A DNA stretch of 64,000 bases from Leptodontidium sp. MPI-SDFR-AT-0119 (lineage: Eukaryota > Ascomycota > Leotiomycetes > Helotiales > Leptodontidiaceae), in NCBI GenBank assembly GCA_020726505.1, contig JAHLEZ010000006.1, positions 2,418,001 through 2,482,000 on the forward strand, in the 5' to 3' direction. The position numbers and the translations under genes are program-made. Below, one piece after another: positions 21,601 to 33,694 of the stretch (positions within the stretch are counted from its first letter, which is position 1; every line of letters begins with the position of its first letter). A model generated the notes under the pieces. The model was not told the origin of the DNA, ran no database searches, and saw nothing but the letters and a program-made list of their open reading frames with translations.

Positions 21601-23704
21601 CCATTTGATTTGGGTTACTTGCACTGGAACCTGTTGTGGCTGTTGGTCCAGAATCCATTGCAAGGTTTGTATAGGGAAATGGTCGATGTGATAAGCATAT
21701 CCTGGAGTCATCTTGGGACCTAGCAAGTAAGAAGGTCTGGATTCGATCAAAGCATCCAATAGTGGCCGCTACATTCGGAATTGCACTCAGTAGTCTTGAA
21801 GTTGGATGAGAAACCAGGGTTATCAGTGCCAAGCTCGTGAAAGTTTGAACCGTATCCAAGGATCTCGAGCCCTGAATGGCTGCTTTGATTGCATAAACTC
21901 CGAACGTTGCAGCGGGAGCCATTATCATTGGCATATTTGCTATTTTCATCAGCACTGAATTAAGCAGAAAGGGTTTGCACGTTACCAATGACATTTTGCC
22001 AAACTATAATCCATGCCCAGCTCTCCATTTTGTTCGTCTCGGCAACTCTCTCGCCTTGGACAATGTCTCCTAGTACTTGACTGAGACCCATAATCTTGAC
22101 ACTCTTCATATCCTGGAGCATAGAGCTGGTGGTGGCAATACGTCGTTGTGTAGCACCCGCCCATACCCTCTGACTTTTACCAATGCGCTTGGTGACGATC
22201 GAAGTTCCAACCGTCGACACTACTGCAGGTAAGCTACACCCAAGCGTATGCCTATAAATGGATAGGTATTTGTCACTTACAGCCAACGACAAATAAAGGA
22301 ACAATTGAAACCCATCCAAGTTGTCTACTTAAAAGTGGCAAGCCGATAGCGATTTCTATGAGTCGTGACCAGCATTCATTCAACTCCGCAAGACAGAACG
22401 CGATCCTGTCAACATCGTTACTCATGAGCGACACCGCCGCAGAATCCTCATGGCCTCCCTTTGCGAGAGTCAGAGTGCGGTCATATATCAGATAAATTAC
22501 TGCACCACGAAACATGGTGATGAATCGGTAAAGGTTGTGGCTGCTCATAAGAGAGGATATCTGGCTCGCTTAGTGATTGATCCTCGCTAAAGAAAAGGGC
22601 GGGGGATGGATGGAGCTTGGCATTTCACTCACAGCGATGCCGATGTAAATCAATGCAGTAGCAACTATCAGAGAATACTCTTCGTAGCTATTCATTTTGT
22701 CGTTATCTTCCTGCACGAGTTTTAAAACTCTTAAAATGAGGAATGGTTGTGCGAAGGTGAAGGCCATGAGACATAATCGTGGGAAAACCACATGGCCGAA
22801 CGACGCGCGAAGACTTCGCCATACTGCGAAAACTAGGGTAAATCTCCCTTCGGGGTGTGCTAAAAAGTACTTTAGACTTGGTGAATTTGATGGCAGATGG
22901 CTGTTTTTACGTACTTCTTTTTCCCCATTCCTGCTTTAGGCGTTTTCCACAGATGTCGGTTGACAAGTGTGGGTCGAGTTGATATTGTTCGAGGAACAGC
23001 TTTACGCTCCGAGGCCCTCGGAAGAATATTCCGTTAAGCCACCAGAGAAAACTTTGGTTGATGGTACCGGCGAGGGACTCTTGCGGTGAAGATTGATACT
23101 TTGGTCTCAGATACTTTTTCTTCCCCTGAGCTTCCAACAGGAGGAAAGCCAATTTGAGAACCACAGAGGCGTGAAAAAGAGAGTCGCTGACGGTTACATC
23201 TCTCTGATGGAACAGTTGCCCAATATCGATAACAGAAGAAGAGCTCAAATAAGTGATAAGAATTGTCGAAGGCCTGGTTGACCGAGAATGTTCCAGATAT
23301 GAAAGTCCCAGGACCGATACAGAACACACGAAGCTGGGGACGGCGCTTGCAATAGAATTGCCTGACCGACTTGAAGGAATACGGGTCACAACTATCAACA
23401 AAATCATTTGAAGAATGATATAGCTCATTGAAATAACCTGGAAATATCAGCGTTGTTCGCTCAAGAAAATGGAAGCGTAGAATCGCACAAGTTTCGCAAC
23501 CCCGATCGAGTTCTTGGCTATCTTCACATCTTGTCTCAAAAGATATCGAACACGAACAGGTGCAACTAGAACCAACAGAAAGGATGGCAAAGCGCTCCAA
23601 AATAAGGGTTCGAAAGGTGGTGCATAATCATGAGGAGATTCGCGAGAGTGATCGAGGAATTGGATGACTCGATTCAACAGGCTTTGTGAGGCTGGAATAG
23701 TCAT
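18677..23704 (-). CDS. ABCC (MRP)-type full ABC transporter, 14 exons, 1441 aa
   Basis: The exons are 23704-23489, 23437-22915, 22859-22633, 22560-22281, 22222-21986, 21939-21022, 20969-20646, 20591-20480, 20428-20357, 20306-20191, 20133-19708, 19650-19458, 19410-19330 and 19277-18677. They sum to exactly 1442 codons without internal stops. The topology is TMD0-like N-terminus, TMD1, NBD1, TMD2, NBD2. NBD1 shows Walker A GPVSSGKS, signature LSGGQKQR and Walker B ILVLDDVLSALD. NBD2 shows GRTGSGKS (split by the last intron), LSPGQRQ and VVLLDEATSSVD. NBD1 has D where the catalytic Glu is usual, and NBD2 keeps the Glu, so the two sites are asymmetric as in MRPs. Such pumps export conjugates, toxins or secondary metabolites from the plasma membrane or into the vacuole; the substrate is unknown. 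Introns of 46-52 bp are typical here. Confidence 0.92.
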
Positions 23705-24385
23705 TTCGCAAGTGACATTATTTTCACGAAACTGTGAATGAGGTGGGACGCAGGGGTTGACGGGATAAGCAATGCATATCGAGAGTATTCGGTGCGATGC
23801 GCTAAGACTTGTTCGCCGGGCCTGAATAGGCAGGCGATTCAGGGGTCACATTGAGCCACATCGATCGGAAGACTCATCCCGGCGGGGCTGGCTAGAATAT
23901 CAAAGGGCGCGAGAGCAACATTTTAATGATACCTCCCATAGAAGAATACTAAACCAGTTATTTGGGTATCCAGGGCGGTACTGGTCTGTAAGAGGGGTTT
24001 CGGAGGATTTGAACTTAGCTGGCCCTGGGATTGTTGGCTTCTACATTTGGGCGGACACGACGGAGATTTGATATCGGGTGTAAAATCTTCCGAATACTAT
24101 TGATTCTCCGTAAATTTGGCCCTCCAATTACGGGATTCGTTCAGGCTTGCGGGAACCATTTTGGTGATGCTTCTATGGAGGAAGTTTAGGCGAATCAACT
24201 GGCTATGTAAACAAACAAGAAAAGCTAAACTACTACGAGATAAAAAGTAATTTCCATGACATGCATGAGAAGCCCAATAAGAACCGTTCGGTTGTCTTAC
24301 TCGTGGTATAACTAAATAGAAAGAGATCTATGATTGAAACATATCGTGAAAAAAGCTGACCATAACTCCCCAGCCAATTCCACAT
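23705..24385. other. Intergenic: promoter of the ABC transporter
   Basis: About 680 bp between the ABC start and the 3' end of the NACHT gene, both on the minus strand. No coding exon or repeat was recognised. Confidence 0.5.
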
Positions 24386-27300
24386 TCACCAACACGTGAC
24401 GTAAACACTCCTCCGCCAATCCAAGCCACTCCTAATGGGGACGCTAAATGCTTGCTCCTTTGCTGCATATGTTCCCTTCAAGAATCCGAGTGTGTTACTA
24501 GCAACCGAGTCTTCGTCTTTTTCATTGGGGTTGTACGTCTTCCAATCGTTCGGCCCGGCTTTGAAATCCAACACCACGGCAGGTAGCTCCGCCTTCTGGG
24601 CGGCTTTGACAGCAAAAATTACACGGGAGCAGCCATCAGCGTTCCGTTTGACTATGAATTGAAGTCCGCGACTGTAGGATGATGAAGGGATGAACAGCTT
24701 CCGCTTCAATATCTGGATCGATTCATTCGGGGGAGGTGATATCGAGGCGGAGAGCGGTGGGAAGCATATTAACTTGACTGCAGGCGAGCCGAGAGCTGCA
24801 TACAAAGTGGCATCCCGCCAGTAACAAGAAGTCGGAAGTGCGAAGCTACTGTTAGGATATCGCCAGGTCGTTTCTTCAGATACGATGGATGATACATCAA
24901 TTTCTGGAGGCAGGGTTGTCGATCCTAGTGATTTAAATAGGATCCTCGTGTGGCGGATGATAAAACCTTTCGTAGTTGACCCATACACCGACGCGCGAAA
25001 GAGCGTATTGGATTCTGTTGAGAAATTATGATCTTCCTCCGTGTCAGCATGGTTCAGCAGGCGAACAGGGAGCACAATTTACCTTGGGAAATGAGCATCA
25101 AATCCGACACTCCGCTTGAAGGAAGGGTGAATACAGAGGTATTTTTTGTATTGGTATTTAGGAAGAAGAAAATTGACTCGTTCTGGGGCCAAAGCAGCCA
25201 AGGACCGCCGGGTATGAAGACTGGTGTTGACTTTTGCAATATTCCCGCTTTTGCCTTGTGATGAAACCAGTGTATATCCTTCGAATTGTTTACGACGGAC
25301 AAAAACCATATAGCTGGGTCGGCAACAATTGCGGCCGCAGGTATCTCGTCTTCAGAAGTTTCGGATTCGGAATCTGTGTCGGAATCTTCTGCGCTTTTGC
25401 TAGAAGGTTCTGGCTTCTGTTTGTATCGGTAGACAGTTGCAGACGTTTCTCCCTGAATAACTGTTGCGCAATGGTGGAACTTCCAGTCTCCTCGGTATTC
25501 CTTGAGTGTATTCTTGATGTACGGCCCTCTCAATAAATCTGCCAACGGAAGATCCCCGTCCATGGTCTGAGTGTGCCAAGTCGGTATTGAATAGCAGTCC
25601 GCGGTGTGACTTTTCAGAATGTGTTCCAGTTCTATACTTTGGTCGAAACATTTAACTTCAACCCCTTCCTGCCCATCTTCAACGTTCCAAAAACTGCGCG
25701 GCCCAAGAACTTTGGTAAAGTAGGTTTGGATCTTGTCCGGATATCTCAGTAGCACCTCTCCCCATTCTCGAACAAACATATGATAGCCCCAGTTTAGATG
25801 ATCGCCTTGATTATCAAAGGCGCTCAACCATCGTGGTAACGCATGTGCATAGAACTCCTCGGCCGTCAAAGCCAAATTGGGGGTGTTCTTCGGGATGAGC
25901 ATATCGTAACTATCTTCTCGTCCCTTATAAGATATGAGTTTCGCAAACATGTGCGGGGCGTATCTGCTCTGGACTCGGACACACGTCCAGAAATTCGGAG
26001 ATCTCAACAAGTCTTTGATCTCCTCGTACGAATCTTGGCTTGTACCTGCCTCTTGTATGTGATGGTACCAGAAAATTGAAGCGTATTTGAGAAAGCCATG
26101 GTCTGTAGAGTCATCGTTCAGCTCAGCGATATTACAATTTGCGTAACAATCGTAGCTGAGGTAAGTCAAACAACGCCGCCCAAGTTCGGTATGGCCTTCT
26201 TTGAAATTGATAAAGAACCTGTAGCAGCTTTCGGATACAAAATCGATCGTTGTTGGATCCTGGGTGAGGAAATCTCCAATTGATTTATGCACAAGGCGGA
26301 TCGTGGGGTTTGCGAAATCAGCTTCGTAGTCCGCTTCTACGAACGGGGAGCATGCAGACAATATCACGGCTCGAGTTCGTCGGCGGCGGTCCGATGGTTC
26401 GTGTCCAATCTTGATTGACAACAGTTCAGTGAGCTCATTAAAAGTCATTGGCTGAACTGCAAGAATCACTGCTGTGAAAATCATTCTGTTCGTCTTGTCA
26501 GCACACGCTATAGATATAGTTTGGCACACCACTCACTGTGCCAATTCTTGACATTGCTCGCTACGTTGAGATAGCCTCTGAAGGCTCCGGAACCAGCATC
26601 TCCCCAGCTCGGGTTGAAATTCGTCCAGGGCTTCCTCGAACTCTTCGGAGCACGTGAGCTCCTCATTTTGGAAAGGATCCACCGTCAAGCGCATCATCAG
26701 AAAATTGCCTTGAGATAGATCTGTGATTCTGTCTAGTTGCTCGCTTGTGCCACAGAGAATATCACCGTGGTCTTCGAGGAACTTTCGTATGTCTGTTTGT
26801 ACCACTTTGCTTGGAACAGAGAGAATTGCCGACTTCGAATTTTCGAACTTCTTCCTCACCAAGCCTTCATTTCGGCTTGCAAAGAACCATTTCGTGATAC
26901 CATACCTCTTCTGGTCACGAAGACGTATCAACGAGTCTAGTAAGATACCTTCGTGGCATTCATCCAGGCCATCAACGATGATGGAGATGTACTCAATCCG
27001 TTTCAAGAGATACCCCAAAACGCGTTCGGCAATCTCAACAGTGGCAACAAAACTGTCGTCAGCGGCGAACTCATCTCGATATAGCTCATACAAATCGTCC
27101 GGGATATATTGTATCAGCTTTAGGGCTTGGATTGAAAGGGACTTCAAAGCAGATATTGCTTTGCACTTGTCCGGTTCGTCGAAACGACAAAAGAAGTAGA
27201 TGACGTTCGCTTGCTCTTTCCTTTCAGATTGCAATAGGCGATCAACAACTGAAGCAGAGAGAACACTCTTTCCCGAACCTGGAGCGGCGTTCATCCACAG

Positions 27301-28476
27301 AGTCGCACTTTCTTTTGATGATTGCCAGTTAACAAATATTGGATCTTCAAAAATCCATTCTGATGTACCGATGTGTCTGGCGGAGAGATGTCGGTCTAGG
27401 TCAAACTGTGGGTCAATTTTCGATGCTCGTCCACCAGCAATCCATCTTCGAATCTCATCGTGGCGTGATACTGTAGATCTGGAGTGAGCAAGGAGCCAGT
27501 GCCATGTCTAAGGAAATCCTCACCTGGAGCAGCACCATCGTAATTTGGAGGACGGGGAGACACAGACCGAGTGGATGACCTGTCCCAAGCAAACCCCAAC
27601 TCTCGTACCTGACTTTCTTGGCTTCGATTGAAGTTTCCTTGTTGCTGGACGTGTAGAGCTTGCGCCATATGTCGAATGTTTTGCGCGTTCTTATCCAGCT
27701 TTTGCTTAAATTTTGCGTACCTCTCGTTAAAGGGAATGAGAAGTCCACTGCCCAAGAACCGTTTCCCTCGTTGATTCAAAATCTTAGAAGCGTCTCTCCA
27801 GAACAACAGGATGTCTCGATAGGAGTTGAAAAGAACTCCGCACATGTACTTGTCGTTGGAAAATTCTTGTGAGTAGATATGAAAGTACTGGAGCTGAACG
27901 CCGATGTCTGCCATCATCTGGACAATCTGCTCAAAGTACTTGGTGTACCCATTGGCTAGCTGCGTCTTAAGTTAGGCAACCCAGGCTGATAGGCATCATT
28001 TCCAAGCTCTTACCTGTAGGACTAGCTTTGCACCACCATAGAGTAGTGCCGAAACGGTCGGATCGGCTTGAATCATGACATCCACTGCAGACGTATATTG
28101 GAGAAGGCCTTCAACCAACGGCTGAGCGGATGCAAAGACCCTCCGGATGCCATTTTTCTTACGATGCTGAACCTCCAGCTCGGTGATGTAAGTGGAGAGT
28201 GTCTCAGCTGATAGTAGGCTTTGCTGGGCGGGGTCATCCGTCAAGTACAAGCGACAAGCTACATTGATAACTTCCTTGTAAAATATACTCTTTCTATCTT
28301 CGTTGTCTTGCAACTCGCCTATGAATGACAATATGGCCTCGGCGAAGGGGTTGGGGTTGGGGCTACACAAGGATCAATATCCTCCAAGCTACTTTTGGCA
28401 TCGAGCGCACAACATACCTCAAGTGCGGGGAGAGCATCTTGGCGCCCTGCGGATGGGAATCATCCTTCAACCTCAT
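24386..28476 (-). CDS. NACHT-domain STAND (NLR-like) protein, 6 exons, 1269 aa
   Basis: Exons 28476-28418, 28362-28014, 27959-27524, 27470-26537, 26485-25083 and 25014-24386 sum to exactly 1270 codons. The N-terminal ~280 residues include QADPTVSALLYGGAKLVLQ and YTKYFEQIVQMMADIG, which resemble the DUF7708-type domain of fungal NLRs. NACHT follows, with Walker A APGSGKS (about residue 344) and Walker B SIIVDGLDECHEG (about 446). A winged-helix-like segment (MTFNELTELLSIKIG..RLVHKSIGDFL, about 600-680) comes next. The remaining ~590 residues show no WD40, ankyrin or TPR pattern, where family members usually have repeats, and carry an acidic SDTDSESETSEDE loop. Fungal STANDs act in nonself recognition and regulated cell death; that role is inferred. 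It shares a divergent promoter region with the AAA gene at 29193. Confidence 0.87.
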
Positions 28477-29192
28477 TTCGACTCTTTCATGATCAGTGGC
28501 ACATTACGAAAGTATATGTGAATAGTACTGAGGTATCTGATCTTGTTCTTTGGGAGTTGTCAGCCAGATTTGTCATCCTTATCCTCTCCGAGGCATTTGC
28601 ATCGTCCTCATGCATGGTGGGACTTGTTGGGGGCCAAAAGATAGTGAATGCAGCCTAGAACATTCAGCCAGGCAAGGTTTAGTTATCATAATAAATGCAC
28701 TTTTTGGATATTTTTTGCACTAGAAACACATATTTCGAATTCCAGTGACGGAGATCACGGGATTTGATGTGGCGATATGTTGGATAGCATCGAGATGCAT
28801 CTCAGGCTATTCATCCTCAAAGCGAGGCTGGCCAAATTCGTCTCTGGTGAAGCCAGTTACTTTCACCTATACAATTCACTTTAAATATCAAAGCTAAGGC
28901 TTACTTAAAGATATATTTAAGTAATGAAGAGAGCGAAGGCTACCTAGGTATCTGAGTAGTCATCACTTCACCAGAGACAAATTTGGCTAGCCTCGAAGGG
29001 TCTAATCAGGAACCCTGCGGGTATGCAGGTCAGACTTGAGAATTCGACGCCAGCGAGTCACAGCGACCTTGGATAAGCCAAACGGGTAGGCTAGGGACCC
29101 ATATTTTACGCTGCCGCTTGTTGCGCAACAAACGAAGTATCTTGCTCACTCGTCGCAACATTCCCTGACGGTCATCATCACTTCACGACACA
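28477..29192. promoter_or_regulatory. Divergent intergenic region between the NACHT and DUF7025-AAA genes
   Basis: 715 bp separate two divergent start codons (28476 minus, 29193 plus), so it must hold both promoters. The MITE-like element at 28823-28995 sits inside it. No coding exon is supported. Confidence 0.6.
28823..28995 (+). mobile_element. MITE-like terminal-inverted-repeat element, copy 2 (173 bp)
   Basis: The arms are 28823-28852 (CGAGGCTGGCCAAATTCG...) and 28966-28995 (...ACAAATTTGGCTAGCCTCG). They match in inverted orientation at 28 of 30 positions. AAG flanks both ends, a possible 3-bp target duplication. The interior contains CAATTCACTTTAAATATCAA and GCTAAGGCTTACTTAAAG, shared with copy 1. 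There is no open frame. This copy is shorter and has better-matched arms than copy 1, so it may be the younger insertion. Confidence 0.85.
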
Positions 29193-31559
29193 ATGGGCGA
29201 CGACGGTGACCACGTAGCAGCTACGAAGGAGGTTGAAGAGGAGACCGAAGGTGCACGATGCGAGATTAAGAGTCTCCTGTTGCGGTCCAAGAAGGGAGAG
29301 ATTGAAATCGTCGAGAAGAATACGAAGATCACGAATGAAGACCCTTACAGCAAATATGCCTTGGTGTCGAGACAGTCGTTCGATGAACAGCATAAACATA
29401 CAGGAACGACTTTGGAGATCAACTCCCCACATCTTCTGTCAATGCTGAAAGACGTTGTGCGATATTACCCTGGAGACCCCCTCGATTTCAGCATGAAATT
29501 TACCATTGAAGACCCGTAGGTAGCCCTCGAAGGCACTCGCCTTCTCACTCCAAGCTCGAAATTCACGTTTTAAGTTTATTTATCTTGCACTGTATCTTGA
29601 ACCCATACAACTCTGGTGGACATCAGCCTAGACTAACTGATTAGTTACATGATGTTAGTTCATCACCGTAAGGAAATCCAAGAGTACCGCGAGGGATCAG
29701 ATGATCTCACGACCAAAATGCACATCGCACTGCTTCTGGAGTATTTGGACGCCGAAGCAGGTCCAAAGGGCATCGAAATCAACGATATGATCAAAGCAGG
29801 CTCAATCACGTTCCCTCTACTATGGATGATCTTCAAACCTGGCGATCTGGTCTACCAGCATAGCAATGGCCACACACGGCTATTCCAACTGCGCAGACAT
29901 GGCTACGGAGAAAGTTCAAGTGGGGGCAAATACTTTGACAGTACGTGTTCTCCAAGTCATTTCTTCAACTTCGTGGTTTGAGTCATCCGTTCTTCCGAAA
30001 TTTTCTCGACATGGCAGATGCTAATTCTGAGATTTTAGTTAGTTGCTCCTTCGTTTCCTTTGACGGCTTCAAAGCTGGCGTTGCGACTGAGAGATTGCGG
30101 ATCTGGGACAGACAAGAGTTCTTCGGCCTGTTCTCCGCGAATATCGAGTCGCTTACAGTGTTCCCACTCAAATTCCTGGACGCTGGAGACAGAGCCAAAC
30201 TGGAAACTAAGCTGATGGAGAGGGGCGAGCGATACTTGGAGATCGATGGGATGTGTGTCAAGCAATACCACGGACTGTTTCTCTACCTCAAGCGACCTCC
30301 ATGGGATTACTACAATGAGCGAGCCGATTACGACGGTACTTTCTTGCCGGAGACTATGAGTGGACGCGTCGTGGTTGACCCACGAACTTTCAACGAGGAG
30401 GCCAGGGCCAGGAAGGAGTCGATTGCAGCAGAAGAGAGTGACGAAGACGGGGGCGATGGCAAGGAGCGTAAAGCAGGTAAATTCCGTTTATATCATTACT
30501 CAGGTGCAGGACTAATTGATTCCAAAAGAAATGACGGGGAAAGTGCAAGACCAGCTCCAAATAACCACTCTGGATCCTAGACTTTGCCCACCATACGTCT
30601 ATGGATACTCACTTGAGAAGAAAGAATGGTGCAAATTTTTCATCGACTCGATGACTGAAGTCGGATGGAAGAAAGACGCCATGAACTCGCTCATCCTTCC
30701 TGATCCCCAGAAGAGATTGCTCAAGGGTCTGATATCGGGCCATGAGTACCCGGACCGAGCACGGGATGAAACTGCATTGAAGGGCAAGGGTTTAGTAGTT
30801 CTCTTGCATGGTGCTCCAGGGTCCGGAAAGACCTTGACAGCTGGTGAGTAGCACTTCTGGAAGTATTAGCTATCTTTACTGGTGACTGATGTCCATGCCC
30901 CAGAAATGACTGCCGAGCATACTCGAAGACCTCTACTCAATATCTCAACTGGCGAGCTCGGGAGCTACCAACATAGAATCGAAATTGAGCTCAAGCGTCT
31001 CCTGACATATGCATCAACTTTCCAGGCAATCGTTTTGATTGATGAAGCCGATGTCTTCCTTGAAGCTCGTAAAAGCGGCCCTTCAGACCAACTAGAGCAG
31101 AATGCTATGGTCGCTGGTAAGGCTCCAATAATTTCCGATCTGTTTCCTTCCCACTGACATTTGCTAGTATTTCTGCGCCAACTGGAATATTTCCAAGGTA
31201 TCATCTTCCTCACATCCAACCGCGTCTCCGTTTTCGACCAAGCCATCAAATCCCGCATCCATCTTGCTCTGCAATACACCAGCCCCGGCAAGGAAGTTCG
31301 ACGAATGCTCTGGGAGAAACATCTCGCAAACGTACCAGCAGATGAGATCGACCTGAGCCTCGCCGAAGCACTTTCTGCTGTCGAGAACACGGAGATGAAT
31401 GGACGCGAAATCTCAAATGCCATCACCACGGCGAAGACTTTGGCTAGAAGCGAGGGCTCGAAGCTCAGGTTGGAGTACCTGCAGACTATCGTTCAGGTGT
31501 GGAATGAATTCGAGTTGAGTTTGCTGAAGCTACAGAAGGTAGACATGCTAGAGACTTAA
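29193..31559 (+). CDS. AAA+ ATPase with N-terminal DUF7025-type region, 6 exons, 658 aa
   Basis: Exons 29193-29515, 29645-29940, 30039-30476, 30529-30843, 30904-31116 and 31168-31559 sum to 659 codons including the stop. The first ~350 residues (HLLSMLKDVVRYYPGDP, GDLVYQHSNG, RYLEIDGMCVKQYHG) match the arrangement of the fungal DUF7025-AAA family. The ATPase core has Walker A HGAPGSGKT, Walker B IVLIDEADVFL and the second region of homology FLTSNRVSVFDQAIKSRIHLAL with its arginine finger. An AAA lid follows (GREISNAITTAKTLA). Single-ATPase proteins of this type are many in filamentous fungi but are poorly characterised; hexameric remodelling of an unknown client is inferred. It is divergent from the NACHT gene. 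Confidence 0.9.
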
Positions 31560-32033
31560 GAAAGTTAGAGCTAGATCTCCTAGACTAGTAAGGAAATGTC
31601 GTTCATTTCGTACTCAAGACTCAAAATATCTCCTTACTGCTTATTCGGGGAGCTTGATTTGTGTCCCAAAAGCGACTCGTCACATCACCTGGTGTCAGCT
31701 CAACCAACCAACAAAACCAACAGTCATTCACCCACCAGATTTCAAAAACTTGATCATCTGTCTTTTGGCATGCCAATCGATAATCCATCCTTCGTTCGAC
31801 TGCACGGGTCTTGTAACCTCGGCGACCTTTCAAGACTTGGCGAAATGCACACGCGGAATTCGCTTATCGTACGTATTGAATTGTAAGCTGACAGGTGACC
31901 TCAGCCTAGATTCTTCATTAGAGCCATCAAACGTATTCCGATGCAGTTATCATTCCTGTGTTCAAATACTGTTGAAATCCCATTCCTCGTTTCTTCCGTT
32001 TTACTCGTGTATTAATTCTAGACCAGTAGAAAT
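31560..32033. other. Intergenic: promoter of the FAD monooxygenase
   Basis: No coding feature is supported. The C/T-rich stretch before 32034 fits a leader. Confidence 0.45.
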
Positions 32034-33620
32034 ATGACTTCCGCTGTTTTCTTAGAGCAGCTGACAGTTATCATAGTAGGAGCTGGCATTGCAGGTCTTA
32101 CAGCTGCCACAGCATTGAAGCATGCAGGCCACAAAGTCATCGTAACTATTCCCCAGATGTCTTTTGTTAATTGGCATAAATACAGCTAACGGTCTCAGAT
32201 TCTCGAATCGTCCAAGCTCCTACAAGAAGTAGGAGCCGCAATCACCCTATCTCCAAATGGAACCAGAGTTCTGTCCAAACTAGGCTTTGATTTCGAAGCC
32301 GCAAGAGGTGTACGAATGGACTCTGTTGCAGTCTATGCTGGCGATACACTGGAGAAGCAAGACGTCTACCCTCCAGGAGCCATGGATGGAATTGAGACCA
32401 ATCTCGGCTTTCCGTACCGAGCTTTCCACCGCGTCGATCTACACAACGAGCTGAAGAAACTCGCTCTTCTGGATGACGACACAGTACCGACAGTAAATTT
32501 ACATCTCGGCGTCAAAGTCGTGAGAGTTGATGTTAAGAATGCAGAAGTTGAGAGTCAAGACGGGGATATTTGGAAAGGCGATTTGTTGATTGGTGCTGAT
32601 GGGTTGCACTCTTTCGTGAGGAGTTCGGCTCTCGGGACGGACCTTGCAAAAGGGGAGTGGAGCGAAGATGTGGGATGGGATATTTACAGGTGGTTGCTGG
32701 ATACTAAGGATGTGGAGGCTGATCCTGAGTTAAGACCGCTCATGAGGAAAGCTAGGAGTACCTTCGTTCTTCCTCATGGCGACAAGGCTTTGCGCTTGGT
32801 TTGGTATGCATGTCGGGAGTAAGTTTTCATTCTTGTGCCTGCTAATGTTCTTTGGTCTATGCGATGCAAGATTAACATGCTTCTCTCACAGCGGAGAAGT
32901 TCAAAATGTGGCTGCATTCTGTCCCAGCAAGGCGGGCGACACCATCGGAGAAGGTAGTCTGGCCTCAAAACAATCGGCATCAATCAGACCTAACACACCC
33001 ATAGACTACAGCCAATCAGCAAGTAAAGAACTCATTCTCGAGCTCTTCTCAGCCTACCATCCAACTATTCTGCGTCTAGTAGAGTAAGCTTGACTTTCAG
33101 CCACCCAACTCAAGCTGACAAGACTACCAGAAAGGCTGACAGGATCAAGACATGGCGCCTTCGCAACCGAACTCCGCTCAAATCTTACATCTACGGAAAG
33201 ACAATTCTAATCGGCGACGCTGCTCATCCGATGTTACCGTTCAATGCACAAGCCGGAAACCAAGCTCTTGAAGACTGCGGTGCACTTTTCGCACTGTTCT
33301 CGAATCTTCTGAGCAAAGATGCGATAAGTGGGAGAATGAAGATGTTTGACCTAGTGAGGAGGAAGAGGGCGAACAGACAGCAGATAATCTCGAGTGTTCC
33401 TGCAGAGCATGTCAGGAATCTTGGTGCCAAGCTGAATGGGTACGAGGACGAAGGTGCGCCTGAGAATCTGGGAGTTGAGGGCATGAGAGAAAGACTACTG
33501 CGAGAACTTGGGTGAGTCCTCAAATCTACCCAGTAGAATGTATTTCTTGCTAACTAGGATTTCAGTTACAATGTTTTTGACAAGTGCGAGCAAGTACTGA
33601 AAGAGAGTTCTGTGTCCTGA
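32034..33620 (+). CDS. FAD-dependent monooxygenase (salicylate hydroxylase-like), 5 exons, 451 aa
   Basis: Exons 32034-32141, 32199-32818, 32892-33083, 33131-33511 and 33566-33620 sum to 452 codons including the stop. The N-terminal Rossmann motif is VIIVGAGIAGLTAATALKHAG, joined to ILESS across intron 1. The DG motif (LIGADGLHSFVRSS) and the GD motif (ILIGDAAHPMLPFNAQAGNQ) identify the PF01494 group A flavin monooxygenases. These hydroxylate aromatic or polyketide substrates with NAD(P)H and O2 in the cytosol. There is no membrane anchor. It is convergent with the carbonic anhydrase gene (75 bp between stops). No polyketide or terpene synthase is near, so catabolic aromatic hydroxylation is as likely as secondary metabolism. 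Confidence 0.9.
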
Positions 33621-33694
33621 GCAAACAACAGGGTTGAATTGGGTCAATTGCCATCTACAAATACATCAAATTATCAAGAACAAAAAGAATACAC

